The notes under the pieces are model-generated. The model worked only from the letters and a program-made list of their open reading frames with translations, made no database searches and was not told where the DNA came from. Positions 39,426-48,583 of a DNA stretch of 64,000 nt are shown here, piece after piece. Where the stretch lies: assembly GCF_014843005.1 (NCBI RefSeq), contig NZ_JACYXM010000008.1, positions 62,001-126,000 on the forward strand. The letters are read 5' to 3'. Position 1 is the first letter of the stretch. The number at the start of each line of letters is the position of its first letter. The stretch comes from Rhodanobacter sp. DHG33 (GTDB taxonomy: Bacteria; Pseudomonadota; Gammaproteobacteria; Xanthomonadales; Rhodanobacteraceae). The translations under genes were made by a program, and so were the position numbers.

Positions 39426-41393
39426 TCAGGTTGACGCGGACATTTGCGGTATCGCGCAGTGCAGACTGGCACACACCATGCGCAACAACTCCTTCTCGGT
39501 AGATGTCACGACGCCATCGGCCTTGATCGCGCACTGCAGCCCCTGGATCACGATCTCCTTGGCGACCGGCAGCAGGCGGTCGAGATCGTCCAGCGCTCGG
39601 TCCAGCCGAGCCTGCCACACGATGGGCAGCGTCTGCCAACTGAAGACTTCCCCCGGAAACGCCTGATCCATCGCCGCCAGCCACGCGCGCCGCGCCGAAG
39701 CATCGTCGTTGCTGCCGTATACCGCAACGACCGCGTAAACCAGCGAAAGACTGTCGCGGCACGCCGGCAGCTTTTTCCGGCCTTCAACGGGCGCACTGCC
39801 CGGTTTGGCGGCCTCGCGCAGATACATTCGCAACAGCCGTACCAAGCAATAGTCGTCGAGTTCCACCTGCGGGTCGACGCCAACGATCGCGTCGAGTGTG
39901 TCGCTCAATGTTTCCAGGCGACCACGCGGCAATTGCTTCAACGCGGGGAATGACAAGGCGATAAGCGGCATGCGCTGCACCGCCGACACGGTCATCTCAT
40001 CGGCAATGAGTTTATCCGTGGCAGACAGCACGTCGTCGCCGAATGCATTGGCGACGAATCGCCGTTGGCGCGCCCGCAGATCTTCGTGCTCCGACATGCC
40101 CAGCGCCAGCGCCAGGTTGAGCGCAGTTTCAGGCGTCCGCGCCGCCTCGACCAGGCTCGCCGGCATACTTTGCCGCACCGACCGCGCCTGTTGGAAATTT
40201 TCTTGCGCCGGGGTGGTGGTGACGGGTGAAGAAACTGCAACGGCTGCGACAGCAGGCACGACAGTCATCGCCGCCTCGGTGCTACCCGGCCATTCCAGCG
40301 GCGGTAACTCCCTTTTGTGTGTCTTGGCTTCGTCGCCGGCCGCCGTTGCACTGTCGTTGCCGGTGAGACGCTCGCTCATGGCGTGCTCCAGCGGCAACAA
40401 CTGCTGCTCGCGGAACCAGGGTTCCAGCGTGCGTATGCGCTGCATGAGTGGCGGATGTGTGGCGAACCACGCATTGAACTCGTCCACGTCGCCGAACATC
40501 ATGTGAGCGACTTCGTGGCGGTTCCCTGCCTGCAACAACGATCCGTCGGGAGCAACCGCGATTTTCTTCAACGCGCCAGCAATGCCAGCGGCTTGTCGCG
40601 TGAATTGCACCGCGGATGCGTCTGCCAGTGCTTCGCGTTCGCGCGCCACGGCGGCCTGGATCAAACGCCCGAAGAAATAACCGATCGACCCGATGACGAT
40701 AAAGCCGAGGCCAAAAAAATAGCCCACCACTTTGCGTTCGGCGTCGCGCTCAGAATATTCGTAACCGCCATCGCTGCTCCATGCGAACTGCCGACCGAGC
40801 ACCGACAGGGCCATGATGCCGAACAGCAATCCCATCAGGCGGATGTTCAATCGCATGTCGCCGTTAAGCACGTGACTGAATTCGTGCGCGATCACACCCT
40901 GCAGCTCATCGCGCGTGAGATTATCAAGACACCCTTGTGTGACACAGATCGTTGCATCGGACGCCGAATAGCCGGCCGCAAAAGCATTGATGCCACGCTC
41001 CTGTGGCATCACGTAAATGTCCGGCACGGGCGTGCCGGACGCGATGGCAACCTCTTCGATCACGTTGCGCAATTGTTTGAGCTTGGGATCGTCGACATCG
41101 GGTGGCACGGGAATGCCGTTGACATCCTCGGCTACCACTGAACCGCCGCCGGCGAGACTTCGAATGCGGTAGAACGCAGAACCGAAGATCACCGCCAGAA
41201 CGCCCAACGTGGTGAACGTGATCAGCCTATGCTGGTAAGCCGCGTGATCGGCCACCCTGATCCAGGGATGGCCAAATATCATGAACACCACCGCGTCCAT
41301 GGCCACCACGATGGCAACGACGGCGAGGCCGAACAGCACCACGAGAAGGCGCGTACTGCTGCGCACCTTCGCCTGCCTGGCAAAAAAATCCAC
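39426..41393 (-). CDS. M48 family metallopeptidase with C-terminal TerB-like region
   Basis: 655 residues. Two N-terminal TM helices (about 15-40, 58-72), then the M48 catalytic domain: GINAFAAGYSASDATICVTQG, zinc site VIAHEFSHVLNGDMRLN (HExxH near residue 170), two further TM helices (about 185-205, 225-245), and AREREALADASAVQFTR with the third ligand Glu. This matches HtpX-like membrane proteases up to about residue 310. The remaining 340 residues are extra: a low-complexity linker, then helical segments ending LQCAIKADGVVTSTEKELLRMVC, which looks like a TerB-type acidic metal-binding motif. It follows lemA by 51 nt on the same strand, so lemA-M48 is likely an operon. Confidence 0.88.
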   Translation of the reverse strand: MDFFARQAKVRSSTRLLVVLFGLAVVAIVVAMDAVVFMIFGHPWIRVADHAAYQHRLITFTTLGVLAVIFGSAFYRIRSLAGGGSVVAEDVNGIPVPPDVDDPKLKQLRNVIEEVAIASGTPVPDIYVMPQERGINAFAAGYSASDATICVTQGCLDNLTRDELQGVIAHEFSHVLNGDMRLNIRLMGLLFGIMALSVLGRQFAWSSDGGYEYSERDAERKVVGYFFGLGFIVIGSIGYFFGRLIQAAVAREREALADASAVQFTRQAAGIAGALKKIAVAPDGSLLQAGNRHEVAHMMFGDVDEFNAWFATHPPLMQRIRTLEPWFREQQLLPLEHAMSERLTGNDSATAAGDEAKTHKRELPPLEWPGSTEAAMTVVPAVAAVAVSSPVTTTPAQENFQQARSVRQSMPASLVEAARTPETALNLALALGMSEHEDLRARQRRFVANAFGDDVLSATDKLIADEMTVSAVQRMPLIALSFPALKQLPRGRLETLSDTLDAIVGVDPQVELDDYCLVRLLRMYLREAAKPGSAPVEGRKKLPACRDSLSLVYAVVAVYGSNDDASARRAWLAAMDQAFPGEVFSWQTLPIVWQARLDRALDDLDRLLPVAKEIVIQGLQCAIKADGVVTSTEKELLRMVCASLHCAIPQMSAST

Positions 41394-41444
41394 GGTATCG
41401 TCCCCCAGCGAGCCGACGCGACCCGACGTTTCCGGCCTAGCCGA

Positions 41445-42032
41445 TTAACCGAAGGAAACCTTGGGTGCCTCGCGCATCGTCTTGTCTTCGATATCCAGCG
41501 GACGCGCCTCGCTAAAGCCGAAACTGCCGGCGATGAAGGAGCCCGGAAAGACCTCGCAGCGATTGTTATAGGTCATCACCGAATCGTTATAGGCCTGACG
41601 CGCAAACGCCACGCGGTTTTCGGTGGAGGTGAGCTCTTCGGTGAGCTGACCGATGGTCTCGTTGGCCTTGAGGTCCGGGTAGGACTCGCTTACCGCGAAC
41701 AGACGCCCCAAGCTCTGCGTCAAACCGTCTTCGGATTCGGACAATTGCTGCATGGCCTGCGGATCACCTGGATTTCGCTTGGCGAGAGCCAAGCCGCTGA
41801 CCGCCGCATTGCGCGCCTGAATCACGGCTTCGAGCGTGCCGTGTTCGTGCGCGAGATAAGCCTTGGCGGTTTCCACGAGATTGGGGATCAGATCGTGGCG
41901 ACGCGTGAGTTGCACGTCGATTTGTGCGAACGCGTTCTTGTAGCTGTTACGCGCGGTCACGAGGCCGTTGTAAAGACCGACCACGTAAAAAACGACCAGC
42001 AGCATGATGGCCAGAAAAACGATCAACCCCAT
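41445..42032 (-). CDS. lemA: LemA family protein
   Basis: 195 residues from the ATG at 42032. A single N-terminal TM (GLIVFLAIMLLVVFYVVGLYN), then LemA helices with VTARNSYKNAFAQIDVQLTRRHDLIPNLV, AYNDSVMTYNNRCEVFPGSFIAG and F-x-EARP (SFGFSEARP). The short N-tail is probably outside with the helical domain in the cytoplasm or periplasm; topology is not settled. Often found beside M48 peptidases, as here. Molecular role unknown. Confidence 0.93.
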   Translation of the reverse strand: MGLIVFLAIMLLVVFYVVGLYNGLVTARNSYKNAFAQIDVQLTRRHDLIPNLVETAKAYLAHEHGTLEAVIQARNAAVSGLALAKRNPGDPQAMQQLSESEDGLTQSLGRLFAVSESYPDLKANETIGQLTEELTSTENRVAFARQAYNDSVMTYNNRCEVFPGSFIAGSFGFSEARPLDIEDKTMREAPKVSFG

Positions 42033-42240
42033 GACGCGCCCCCTAGGTAGGCTCCCCAAAGCCTTTCCAGAGGAGCATACCATGCCACTCCTTGCCATCA
42101 TTTTTGCTCCGTGGAATTGAATCTACGGCAACACGCCTCACGTATCAGAGGTGCGCAAGCCCATCGGGCCGTGCGGCATGTCGCGTGCCAGAATGCAGAT
42201 CCTGGCGCCATCCGTTTCCCCAGGATCGAGAGGTATCGCC

Positions 42241-44385
42241 TTGAACGCTTCCACGCTCGCCGAACCTGTCCTCCGCGCCACCACCCTGCCCCTGCCGCGC
42301 ACGCCAGACCTGCACGAGAGCGATCCGCAGCGCATGCGCCAGGCGTTGCGCGAATACTTCACCAGTACCTTCGACCGCTACGAGTCGCTGTTCAAGACGC
42401 TCGCCGTCGACGCGGCCTGGTACGAACCGCCGATCACGCTGCGCCACCCGCTGATCTTCTACTACGGCCACACCGCGACGTTCTTCGTCAACAAGCTGCT
42501 GCTGACGCGGATGATCGAGGAACGCATCGACCCGCACCTCGAGTCGGTGTTCGCGGTGGGCGTGGACGAGATGGGCTGGGACGATCTCAACGACGCGCAC
42601 TACGACTGGCCAAGCGTGGCCGAAGTGCAGGCCTATCGCGACAAGGTGCGCGCCCTGGTCATCCGCCTGATCGATGAGGCGCCGCTGGAACTCCCGCTCG
42701 GCTGGGACAACCCGTGGTGGGCCATCGTCATGGGCATCGAGCACGAGCACATCCACCTGGAAACCTCCTCGGTGCTGATCCGTCAGCACAAGCTCTCGTA
42801 TGTGAAACCGCACCCTGCATGGCAGCCCTGCGCGCAAAGCGGCGAGGCACCGGAAAACACGCTGGTGAAGGTACCGGCCGGCAGCGTGGCGCTGGGCCGC
42901 GGCATCGGCAGCGCCGTCTATGGCTGGGACAACGAGTACGGCCACCACGAGGCCGAGGTACCGGCCTTCGAAGCCAGCCGCTACCTGGTCAGCAACCGGG
43001 AGTTCGTGGCCTTCGTCGAAGCCGGCGGCTATGCGCAATCCGGATACTGGGAAGAGGAAGGCAACAACTGGCGTGAATTCGCCAAAGCCACCCACCCTAC
43101 CTTCTGGCGTCGTTCGGCCGATGGCTGGCAGCTGCGTCTGATGACCGGCGAAATGCCGATGCCGTGGGACTGGCCGGTGGAGGTGAACTACCACGAGGCC
43201 AAGGCGTTTTGCCGCTGGAAATCCGCCCACGGCGGCCAGCCGGTGCGCCTGCCCACCGAGGACGAGTGGTATCGCCTGTACGCCGAAAGCCGGCGCGGCG
43301 CGCCGGACGGCGAAACGCCGGACGCCAACCTCAACCTGACGCACTGGGCCTCGTCGTGCCCGGTGAACCGCTTCGCGCAGGGCGAATTCTTCGACGTCGC
43401 CGGCAATGCATGGCAGTGGACGGAAACCCCGATCTATCCGTTCGAAGGGTTCCAGGTGCATCCGATCTACGACGACTTCACCACGCCCACCTTCGACGGC
43501 CGCCACAATCTGATGAAGGGCGGCTCGTGGATCGCCACCGGCAACGAGGCCGAGGCCGCTTCGCGCTATGCCTTCCGCCGCCATTTCTTCCAGCATGCGG
43601 GTTTCCGCTACGTGGTGTCCAAAAACATGAAACCTGCGCCTGCCTCGCACTACGAAACCGACAAACTGCTCAGCGAATACGCCGAGTTCCATTACGGCGA
43701 CAGCTACTTCGGCGTGCCGAATTTCTCGAAGGCACTCGCCGACCTGGCAGTGGACGCGCTAGCCGGCTCGCCGAAGCGCAAAGCACTCGATCTCGGCTGC
43801 GCCTCCGGCCGCGCCAGCTTCGAGCTGGCACGTCACTTCGATCACGTCACCGGCGTGGATTTCTCCGCACGCTTCATCGGCCAGGGCGTGGCGCTGGCGC
43901 GCGGCGACAGCCTGCGCTATCTGCTACAGGACGAAGGCGAACTGGTCGAGTACAAGTCGCGCAACCTCGCCGAGCTGGGCTTGACGGATACCGCTGCCAG
44001 GGTGGAGTTCTTCCAAGGCGACGCCTGCAATCTCAAGCCGCAATTCGCCGGCTACGATTTCATCCTCGCCGCCAACCTGATCGACCGGCTGTACAACCCG
44101 GCGCAATTCCTCGAAGCCATCCACGAACGGCTGAACCCCGGCGGCCTGCTGATGATCGCCTCGCCTTACACCTGGCTGGTGGAACACACGCCGCGCGCGG
44201 ACTGGCTGGGCGGGTTCAAGAAAGACGGCGAGAGTTTCACCACGCTGGATGGCCTCGACGCCATCCTCGGCGTGCATTTCGAGCGTGTGGGCGAACCCTG
44301 CGCAGTGCCGTTCGTGATACGCGAGACGCGGCGCAAGTTCCAGCACACCCTGTCGGAGGTGACGCTGTGGCGGCGGCGCGCGTGA
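42241..44385 (+). CDS. ovoA: OvoA: 5-histidylcysteine sulfoxide synthase fused to 4-mercaptohistidine N1-methyltransferase
   Basis: 714 residues from the TTG at 42241 (GAGAGG 7 nt upstream); the frame is open to a GTG at 42151 but that leader is not family-like. It makes the C-S bond between histidine and cysteine using Fe(II) and O2, and its last domain methylates the imidazole. DinB-like domain with the three-His iron site: H77 (YYGHTAT), H168 and H172 (GIEHEHIHLETS). Formylglycine-generating-enzyme-type domain from about 207 (VKVPAGSVALGRG; GNAWQWTE; FRYVVSKN). SAM methyltransferase from about 475, with ALDLGCASGRASFELAR (514-530) and GVDFSARFIG. The three-domain order separates OvoA from EgtB. 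A PLP lyase gene follows 43 nt downstream. Confidence 0.93.
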   Translation: MNASTLAEPVLRATTLPLPRTPDLHESDPQRMRQALREYFTSTFDRYESLFKTLAVDAAWYEPPITLRHPLIFYYGHTATFFVNKLLLTRMIEERIDPHLESVFAVGVDEMGWDDLNDAHYDWPSVAEVQAYRDKVRALVIRLIDEAPLELPLGWDNPWWAIVMGIEHEHIHLETSSVLIRQHKLSYVKPHPAWQPCAQSGEAPENTLVKVPAGSVALGRGIGSAVYGWDNEYGHHEAEVPAFEASRYLVSNREFVAFVEAGGYAQSGYWEEEGNNWREFAKATHPTFWRRSADGWQLRLMTGEMPMPWDWPVEVNYHEAKAFCRWKSAHGGQPVRLPTEDEWYRLYAESRRGAPDGETPDANLNLTHWASSCPVNRFAQGEFFDVAGNAWQWTETPIYPFEGFQVHPIYDDFTTPTFDGRHNLMKGGSWIATGNEAEAASRYAFRRHFFQHAGFRYVVSKNMKPAPASHYETDKLLSEYAEFHYGDSYFGVPNFSKALADLAVDALAGSPKRKALDLGCASGRASFELARHFDHVTGVDFSARFIGQGVALARGDSLRYLLQDEGELVEYKSRNLAELGLTDTAARVEFFQGDACNLKPQFAGYDFILAANLIDRLYNPAQFLEAIHERLNPGGLLMIASPYTWLVEHTPRADWLGGFKKDGESFTTLDGLDAILGVHFERVGEPCAVPFVIRETRRKFQHTLSEVTLWRRRA

Positions 44386-44428
44386 ACCGTTTCCCCGCCT
44401 GCTGCGCATCGCGGGGAACAGCCAGGCC

Positions 44429-45634
44429 ATGACGCCGGATTTCGACCAGTCCATCGACCGCGCCGGCAGCCATGCGCTGAAGTTCGATGGACGCCGGCAG
44501 AAATTCGGCAGCGGCGATGTGCTTCCGCTGTGGGTCGCCGACATGGATTTCGCCGTGCCAACCTGCGTGAGCGATGCCGTGCTCGCGCGGGCCCGGCATC
44601 CGATCTACGGTTACACGCAATATCCGGAAAGCCTGTACCAGTCGCTGATCGCCTGGTGCGATCGCCGCCACCGCTGGCAGGTCGAGCGCGAATGGCTGGT
44701 GCCTGCTTCCGGCGTGCTGGCGTCGATGTCCGCGGCGATACAGTCCTGCACCGCCATGGGGGATCCCATCGTCGTGCAGTCGCCGGTATATCCCGGTTTC
44801 TTCCGCGCCGTGGAGGACTGCGGCCGCCGGCTGCTCCACAACCCCTTGCGCGAGACCGATGGGCGTTACGCCATGGATCTCGCCCAGCTGGAGCAATACG
44901 CACGCGACGGTGCACGTGCCCTGCTGCTGTGCAATCCGCACAACCCGGTCGGCCGGGCATGGACGCCGGGCGAACTCGAAGAAGTGCTGGGCATCGCGCG
45001 CCGCCACGGCCTCACCGTCATCTCGGACGAAGTGCACGGCGACCTTGCGCTGCCCGGCGCCAGCCATCACCCGCTGCTTGGCCTGGCACGTGCGGGCGAC
45101 CGCGTCATCGCCGTGCTCTCGCCCGGCAAGACCTTCAACCTGCAGGGCCTGGGACTGACCCTCATAGCGGCCCCGCGCGCCGACCAGCGCGATGCGCTGC
45201 GGAATGCGATCGCGGCTTCGCACCTTGGCGACGCCAATCCTTTCGCCGTCGCCGCCGGCGAAGCCGCGTGGCGCGACGGCGACCAGTGGCTCGATGCCTT
45301 GCGCACTTACCTCGCCGGCACGCGCGACTTCGTCGCCGACCGCCTGCGCACGCACATCCCCGCGATCCGCCTGGTGCCGTCCGAAGCCGGCTACCTGCTG
45401 TGGCTGGATTGCCGCGCGCTGGGCATGGACGACGTGGCACTGCGCGAATTCTTCATCCATCGCTGCAGGCTGGGCCTGAATCCCGGCGTCGACTTCGGCC
45501 CTGGCGGCAGCGGCTTCATGCGCATGAATATCGGCACGCCGCGGCGCAATATCGAGGCGGCGCTGGCAGCTATCGAGAGGGCACAGAGCCAAACATACGC
45601 GCCCCCGAATGTACGGGATATCCCGTCCCGATAA
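44429..45634 (+). CDS. ovoB: PLP-dependent C-S lyase, MalY/PatB family; probable OvoB
   Basis: 401 residues, aminotransferase fold type I. It begins with the MalY/PatB pattern (LPLWVADMDFAVP), then GYTQYPESLYQSLIAWCDRRH, LCNPHNPVGRAW, ISDEVHGDL (Asp 200 to the PLP ring) and LSPGKTFNLQGLGL with PLP lysine K234. Such enzymes cleave C-S bonds beside an amino-acid carbon. In ovothiol synthesis OvoB is exactly such a lyase, cutting the histidyl-cysteine sulfoxide to 4-thiohistidine. Position 43 nt after ovoA makes that role likely. A general cystathionine/cysteine-sulfoxide lyase is the alternative. A strong terminator follows. Confidence 0.82.
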   Translation: MTPDFDQSIDRAGSHALKFDGRRQKFGSGDVLPLWVADMDFAVPTCVSDAVLARARHPIYGYTQYPESLYQSLIAWCDRRHRWQVEREWLVPASGVLASMSAAIQSCTAMGDPIVVQSPVYPGFFRAVEDCGRRLLHNPLRETDGRYAMDLAQLEQYARDGARALLLCNPHNPVGRAWTPGELEEVLGIARRHGLTVISDEVHGDLALPGASHHPLLGLARAGDRVIAVLSPGKTFNLQGLGLTLIAAPRADQRDALRNAIAASHLGDANPFAVAAGEAAWRDGDQWLDALRTYLAGTRDFVADRLRTHIPAIRLVPSEAGYLLWLDCRALGMDDVALREFFIHRCRLGLNPGVDFGPGGSGFMRMNIGTPRRNIEAALAAIERAQSQTYAPPNVRDIPSR

Positions 45635-45659
45635 GCGCAAATTCCTCGTTCCGCTTCAA

Positions 45660-45689
45660 AAACAAGGCCCCGCATGCGGGGCCTTGTTT
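45660..45689. terminator. Bidirectional terminator between ovoB and the M1 peptidase
   Basis: A 30-nt perfect palindrome: AAACAAGGCCCCGC, ATGC-centred, GGGGCCTTGTTT. A-tract on one side and T-tract on the other suit termination in both directions. It has the same GC core as the palindrome at 55720. Confidence 0.85.
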
Positions 45690-45709
45690 CATATCACTTG
45701 CCGAAACGC

Positions 45710-48364
45710 TCAGCCGCCGTTCTTGGCCAGCCACGCATCCACCGCCGGCAGGCGATCCTTGCGGATCATCATGCGGTACTGGATGTTGGCGATCACGCTA
45801 TCCGACGGACGCCGCGCGGAAGGATCGATGGTGGCCTCATAGGCCTTGATCTTGCCGATCATCGCCGGGTCGAACGAGCTGCCGCCCAGCGCCGGGTAGT
45901 AGCGGCTGCTGGAGGTGGTGTCGACCAGCTTGTCCACCTGCGCGCGGTGCGCCATGGCGAAGTCGTAGGCCATTTCCGGATGACGCCAGGCCACGCCGCC
46001 GATCATGCCGGCGCTGTTGGTGGCACCCGGCTCGTCGGTGAGCGCGAGGTCGAGCGCACGCTGCGCCAGCGCCTTGTCCTCGGCGACGGAGAGCAGGCCG
46101 TACAAACGATCCTTGATCATCGGCGACTTCTCGGCCTTGGCTTGGGCATGCAGCTTGTCCCAGGTGGCCGCGTCGGCATGCTGCGCCACGATGGCGAAGA
46201 TGGTCTTGCGCAAGGCCGCCGGCACCGCCTTCGGATCCGTGGCCTGCGCGTCGAAGCGGCGGCGCACTTCCTTCAGCATGTCCTGGTCGCCCAGCGCGGA
46301 CAGCGCACCGATCAGCTGCGTGCGCAGCAGCGTGGTCGAGGTGCTCTCGTCCGGCTTGGCATCCCAGCCCACGCGCGCGAACACCGGCTTGAGCTGCGCC
46401 ACGGCATAGGCGCGGAAGCGATCCTGGCGTGCCTGGTCGCCGCGGTAGTACTGGTCCAGCCCCACGAGGCTGCCGGCCACTTCAGCCCAGATTTCCGGAT
46501 CGGCATTGGCCGGCGTGGCCTTGGCCATGTCGAGGAAATCCGACACCGGCTCGAGACCGGCCATGCTCTCGGCCCAGGTGTCGCTCATCAGGCCGAGCTG
46601 ATCGATCGGCGCCAGCTTGTCGAAGTCCTGCTTCAGCGCAGCGAGCTGCGCCGGCGCGTACAGCGTGCGGTAGTAGCCGCTCTGCCCCGCGTTCACCAGC
46701 ACCGGGCCGCAGCCCTGCAGCTTCAGCGTGGCGGAACCGTCCACCAGGGTGCTGGCGCTGGCATTGCCCACCACCTGCGCGATCACCGGCACGTGCCAGC
46801 GCAGCGGCTGCTTGTTCGGACGGTCCTTGGTGAACTCGCCCTGGGTGAGCTTGATGGTGGTTTCGCCGTTGCTGCACAGGGTCGAGTCCACCTTGATCAG
46901 CGGTACGCCCGGCTGCAGGGTGAAGTCGTGCGCCACCTGGGTGATGCGCTTGCCGGGAGCCGCGCCGTCCACCGCATGCCACAGGTCGTCGGACACGGTG
47001 TTGCCGTAGGCGTGGGCCTTGAGGTAGTCGTGCACGCCCCGGCGCCAGTTCTCCGGACCGACATAGGCCTCGAGCATGCGGATCACCGCCTCGCCCTTGG
47101 AATAGGTGATGGTGTCGAAGGCCTGGCTGGCCTGCTCCACCGTGTCGATCTTCTGCACGATGGGATGCGTGGTGGCCACCGCGTCGACCGACATTGCGCC
47201 TTCGCGCGTGCCCACGGTGTCGAGCACGGTGTTCCACTCCGGGTGCACCTTCTCGGTCTCGCGCTCGGCCATCCACGAGGCGAAGCCTTCGTTGAGCCAC
47301 AGGTTGTCCCACCAGTTCATGGTGACCAGGTCGCCGAACCACTGGTGCGCCATTTCGTGCGCGGCGGTGTTGAACACCTCCATCTTGTCGCCCTGCGTGG
47401 AGAACGACGGGTCGAGCAGCATGGCGTACTCGAAGGTGAAGATCGCGCCCCAGTTCTCCATCGCCGAGAAGAACTGGCTGCTGCCCGGCGCGGCGATGTT
47501 GTCGAGCTTGGGCAGCGGGTACTTGATGCCGAAGTAGTCGTTGTAGTCGTGCAGCACGGCCTTGGCCGAGTCCAGCGTGAAGGCGGCCTGTGCGCCCTTG
47601 CCCTTCTGCATGACCACGCCGATCTCGGTGCCGTCCGAGGTGGTGGTGACGCGGTCGAATTCGCCCAGGCCGAAGAACAGCAGGTAGGTCGACATCTTCG
47701 GCGTGGTCTGGAAGGTCACCTTCTCCAGGCCGTTGCCGGCGTCGGCCTTCGAAGCCACCGGCATGTTGCTCACCGCCATATCGCTGCCCGGCACGGTGAC
47801 GCTGAGGTCGAAGCTGGCTTTGTACGCCGGCTCGTCCCACGACGGGATGAAGCGGCGCGCATCGGAGTTCTCGAACTGCGTGAACAGCGCGCGCTTCTGG
47901 CCCGCGGTGGTGGGATAGTCGATGGCGAACAGGCCGTTGGCCTGGGTGCCGATGGTGCCGACGTAGTTCATCGCCAGCTTGTAGCTGCCCGGCGCGACCG
48001 GCTTGTCGAAGCTGAAGGTGGCCGTCTGCTTCTTTTCGTCCACCGCGACCTTGGCCGTCATGGCGGCGCCCTTGCCCGCCGCCGGTTCCAGCGTCACCGA
48101 CGAGAACGTCATGCCTTCGGCATTGAGGGTGATGCTGGTGCTGGGCTTGAGCACCTGCACGTCCACGGTCACCTGGCCGTCGAAGTTCAGCTTGTCCGCA
48201 TGCGGCGTGATGGCCACGGCGTAATGCACGGGCCGCACATTGCGCGGCAGCTGGGTGGGGGTGAGCGACGATTCGGCAGCCGCCGGCTGCGCCGGCATCG
48301 CCAGGGTGCTGCCGGCGGACACGGCGAGCGCCAGCGCGATCGCGGAAACCAGAGACTTGCGCAT
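45710..48364 (-). CDS. Exported M1 family aminopeptidase
   Basis: 884 residues with signal peptide (about 1-30, ALALAVSAGSTLAMPAQPAAA), so probably periplasmic. Catalytic M1 domain: exopeptidase motif SAMENWG (GAMEN variant with Ser) near 302, zinc motif HEMAHQWFGDLVT near 335 and third ligand in LWLNEGFASWM. A C-terminal helical ERAP1-like domain follows (about 530-884). It removes N-terminal residues from peptides. AAGGAGAGG lies before the ATG. Divergent from the LytS-type kinase gene with 219 bp between. Close to the eukaryote-like Zn-aminopeptidase branch rather than E. coli PepN, so no symbol given. Confidence 0.92.
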   Translation of the reverse strand: MRKSLVSAIALALAVSAGSTLAMPAQPAAAESSLTPTQLPRNVRPVHYAVAITPHADKLNFDGQVTVDVQVLKPSTSITLNAEGMTFSSVTLEPAAGKGAAMTAKVAVDEKKQTATFSFDKPVAPGSYKLAMNYVGTIGTQANGLFAIDYPTTAGQKRALFTQFENSDARRFIPSWDEPAYKASFDLSVTVPGSDMAVSNMPVASKADAGNGLEKVTFQTTPKMSTYLLFFGLGEFDRVTTTSDGTEIGVVMQKGKGAQAAFTLDSAKAVLHDYNDYFGIKYPLPKLDNIAAPGSSQFFSAMENWGAIFTFEYAMLLDPSFSTQGDKMEVFNTAAHEMAHQWFGDLVTMNWWDNLWLNEGFASWMAERETEKVHPEWNTVLDTVGTREGAMSVDAVATTHPIVQKIDTVEQASQAFDTITYSKGEAVIRMLEAYVGPENWRRGVHDYLKAHAYGNTVSDDLWHAVDGAAPGKRITQVAHDFTLQPGVPLIKVDSTLCSNGETTIKLTQGEFTKDRPNKQPLRWHVPVIAQVVGNASASTLVDGSATLKLQGCGPVLVNAGQSGYYRTLYAPAQLAALKQDFDKLAPIDQLGLMSDTWAESMAGLEPVSDFLDMAKATPANADPEIWAEVAGSLVGLDQYYRGDQARQDRFRAYAVAQLKPVFARVGWDAKPDESTSTTLLRTQLIGALSALGDQDMLKEVRRRFDAQATDPKAVPAALRKTIFAIVAQHADAATWDKLHAQAKAEKSPMIKDRLYGLLSVAEDKALAQRALDLALTDEPGATNSAGMIGGVAWRHPEMAYDFAMAHRAQVDKLVDTTSSSRYYPALGGSSFDPAMIGKIKAYEATIDPSARRPSDSVIANIQYRMMIRKDRLPAVDAWLAKNGG

Positions 48365-48583
48365 GGGTACCTCTCCTTGGAAGGGATGGTGGATAAATTG
48401 CCGCCCATGGTGGCGCCAGCGGCGGTGGCCAGGAATGGCCGGAAGTCATGCCTCCCGACCGTGTTTCGCGCCGCATTCCGCCCGTTTCGCGCCTGCCGCC
48501 TCCGCCTTGGTCGCAAGTCCGGCGAAACCCGCAAAATGGATCGCTATGCTCGCTCCCGACGATCAACCACTGGGGACAACATC

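Noticed and set aside
42033-42240. TTGCCA...TTGAAT as a sigma-70 promoter for ovoA
   Set aside because: Spacing is 19 bp and the -10 is poor; not reported as a feature.
42151-42240. N-terminal extension of OvoA to the GTG at 42151
   Set aside because: The extra 30 residues (for example PIGPCGMSRARMQ) are not part of the OvoA pattern, and a better ribosome site precedes the TTG at 42241.
45674-48583. Long upstream extension of the LytS-type kinase frame
   Set aside because: The frame is open for 970 codons before the kinase, but this is antisense to the M1 peptidase. The kinase starts properly at GTG 48584 with a ribosome site and TM helix.
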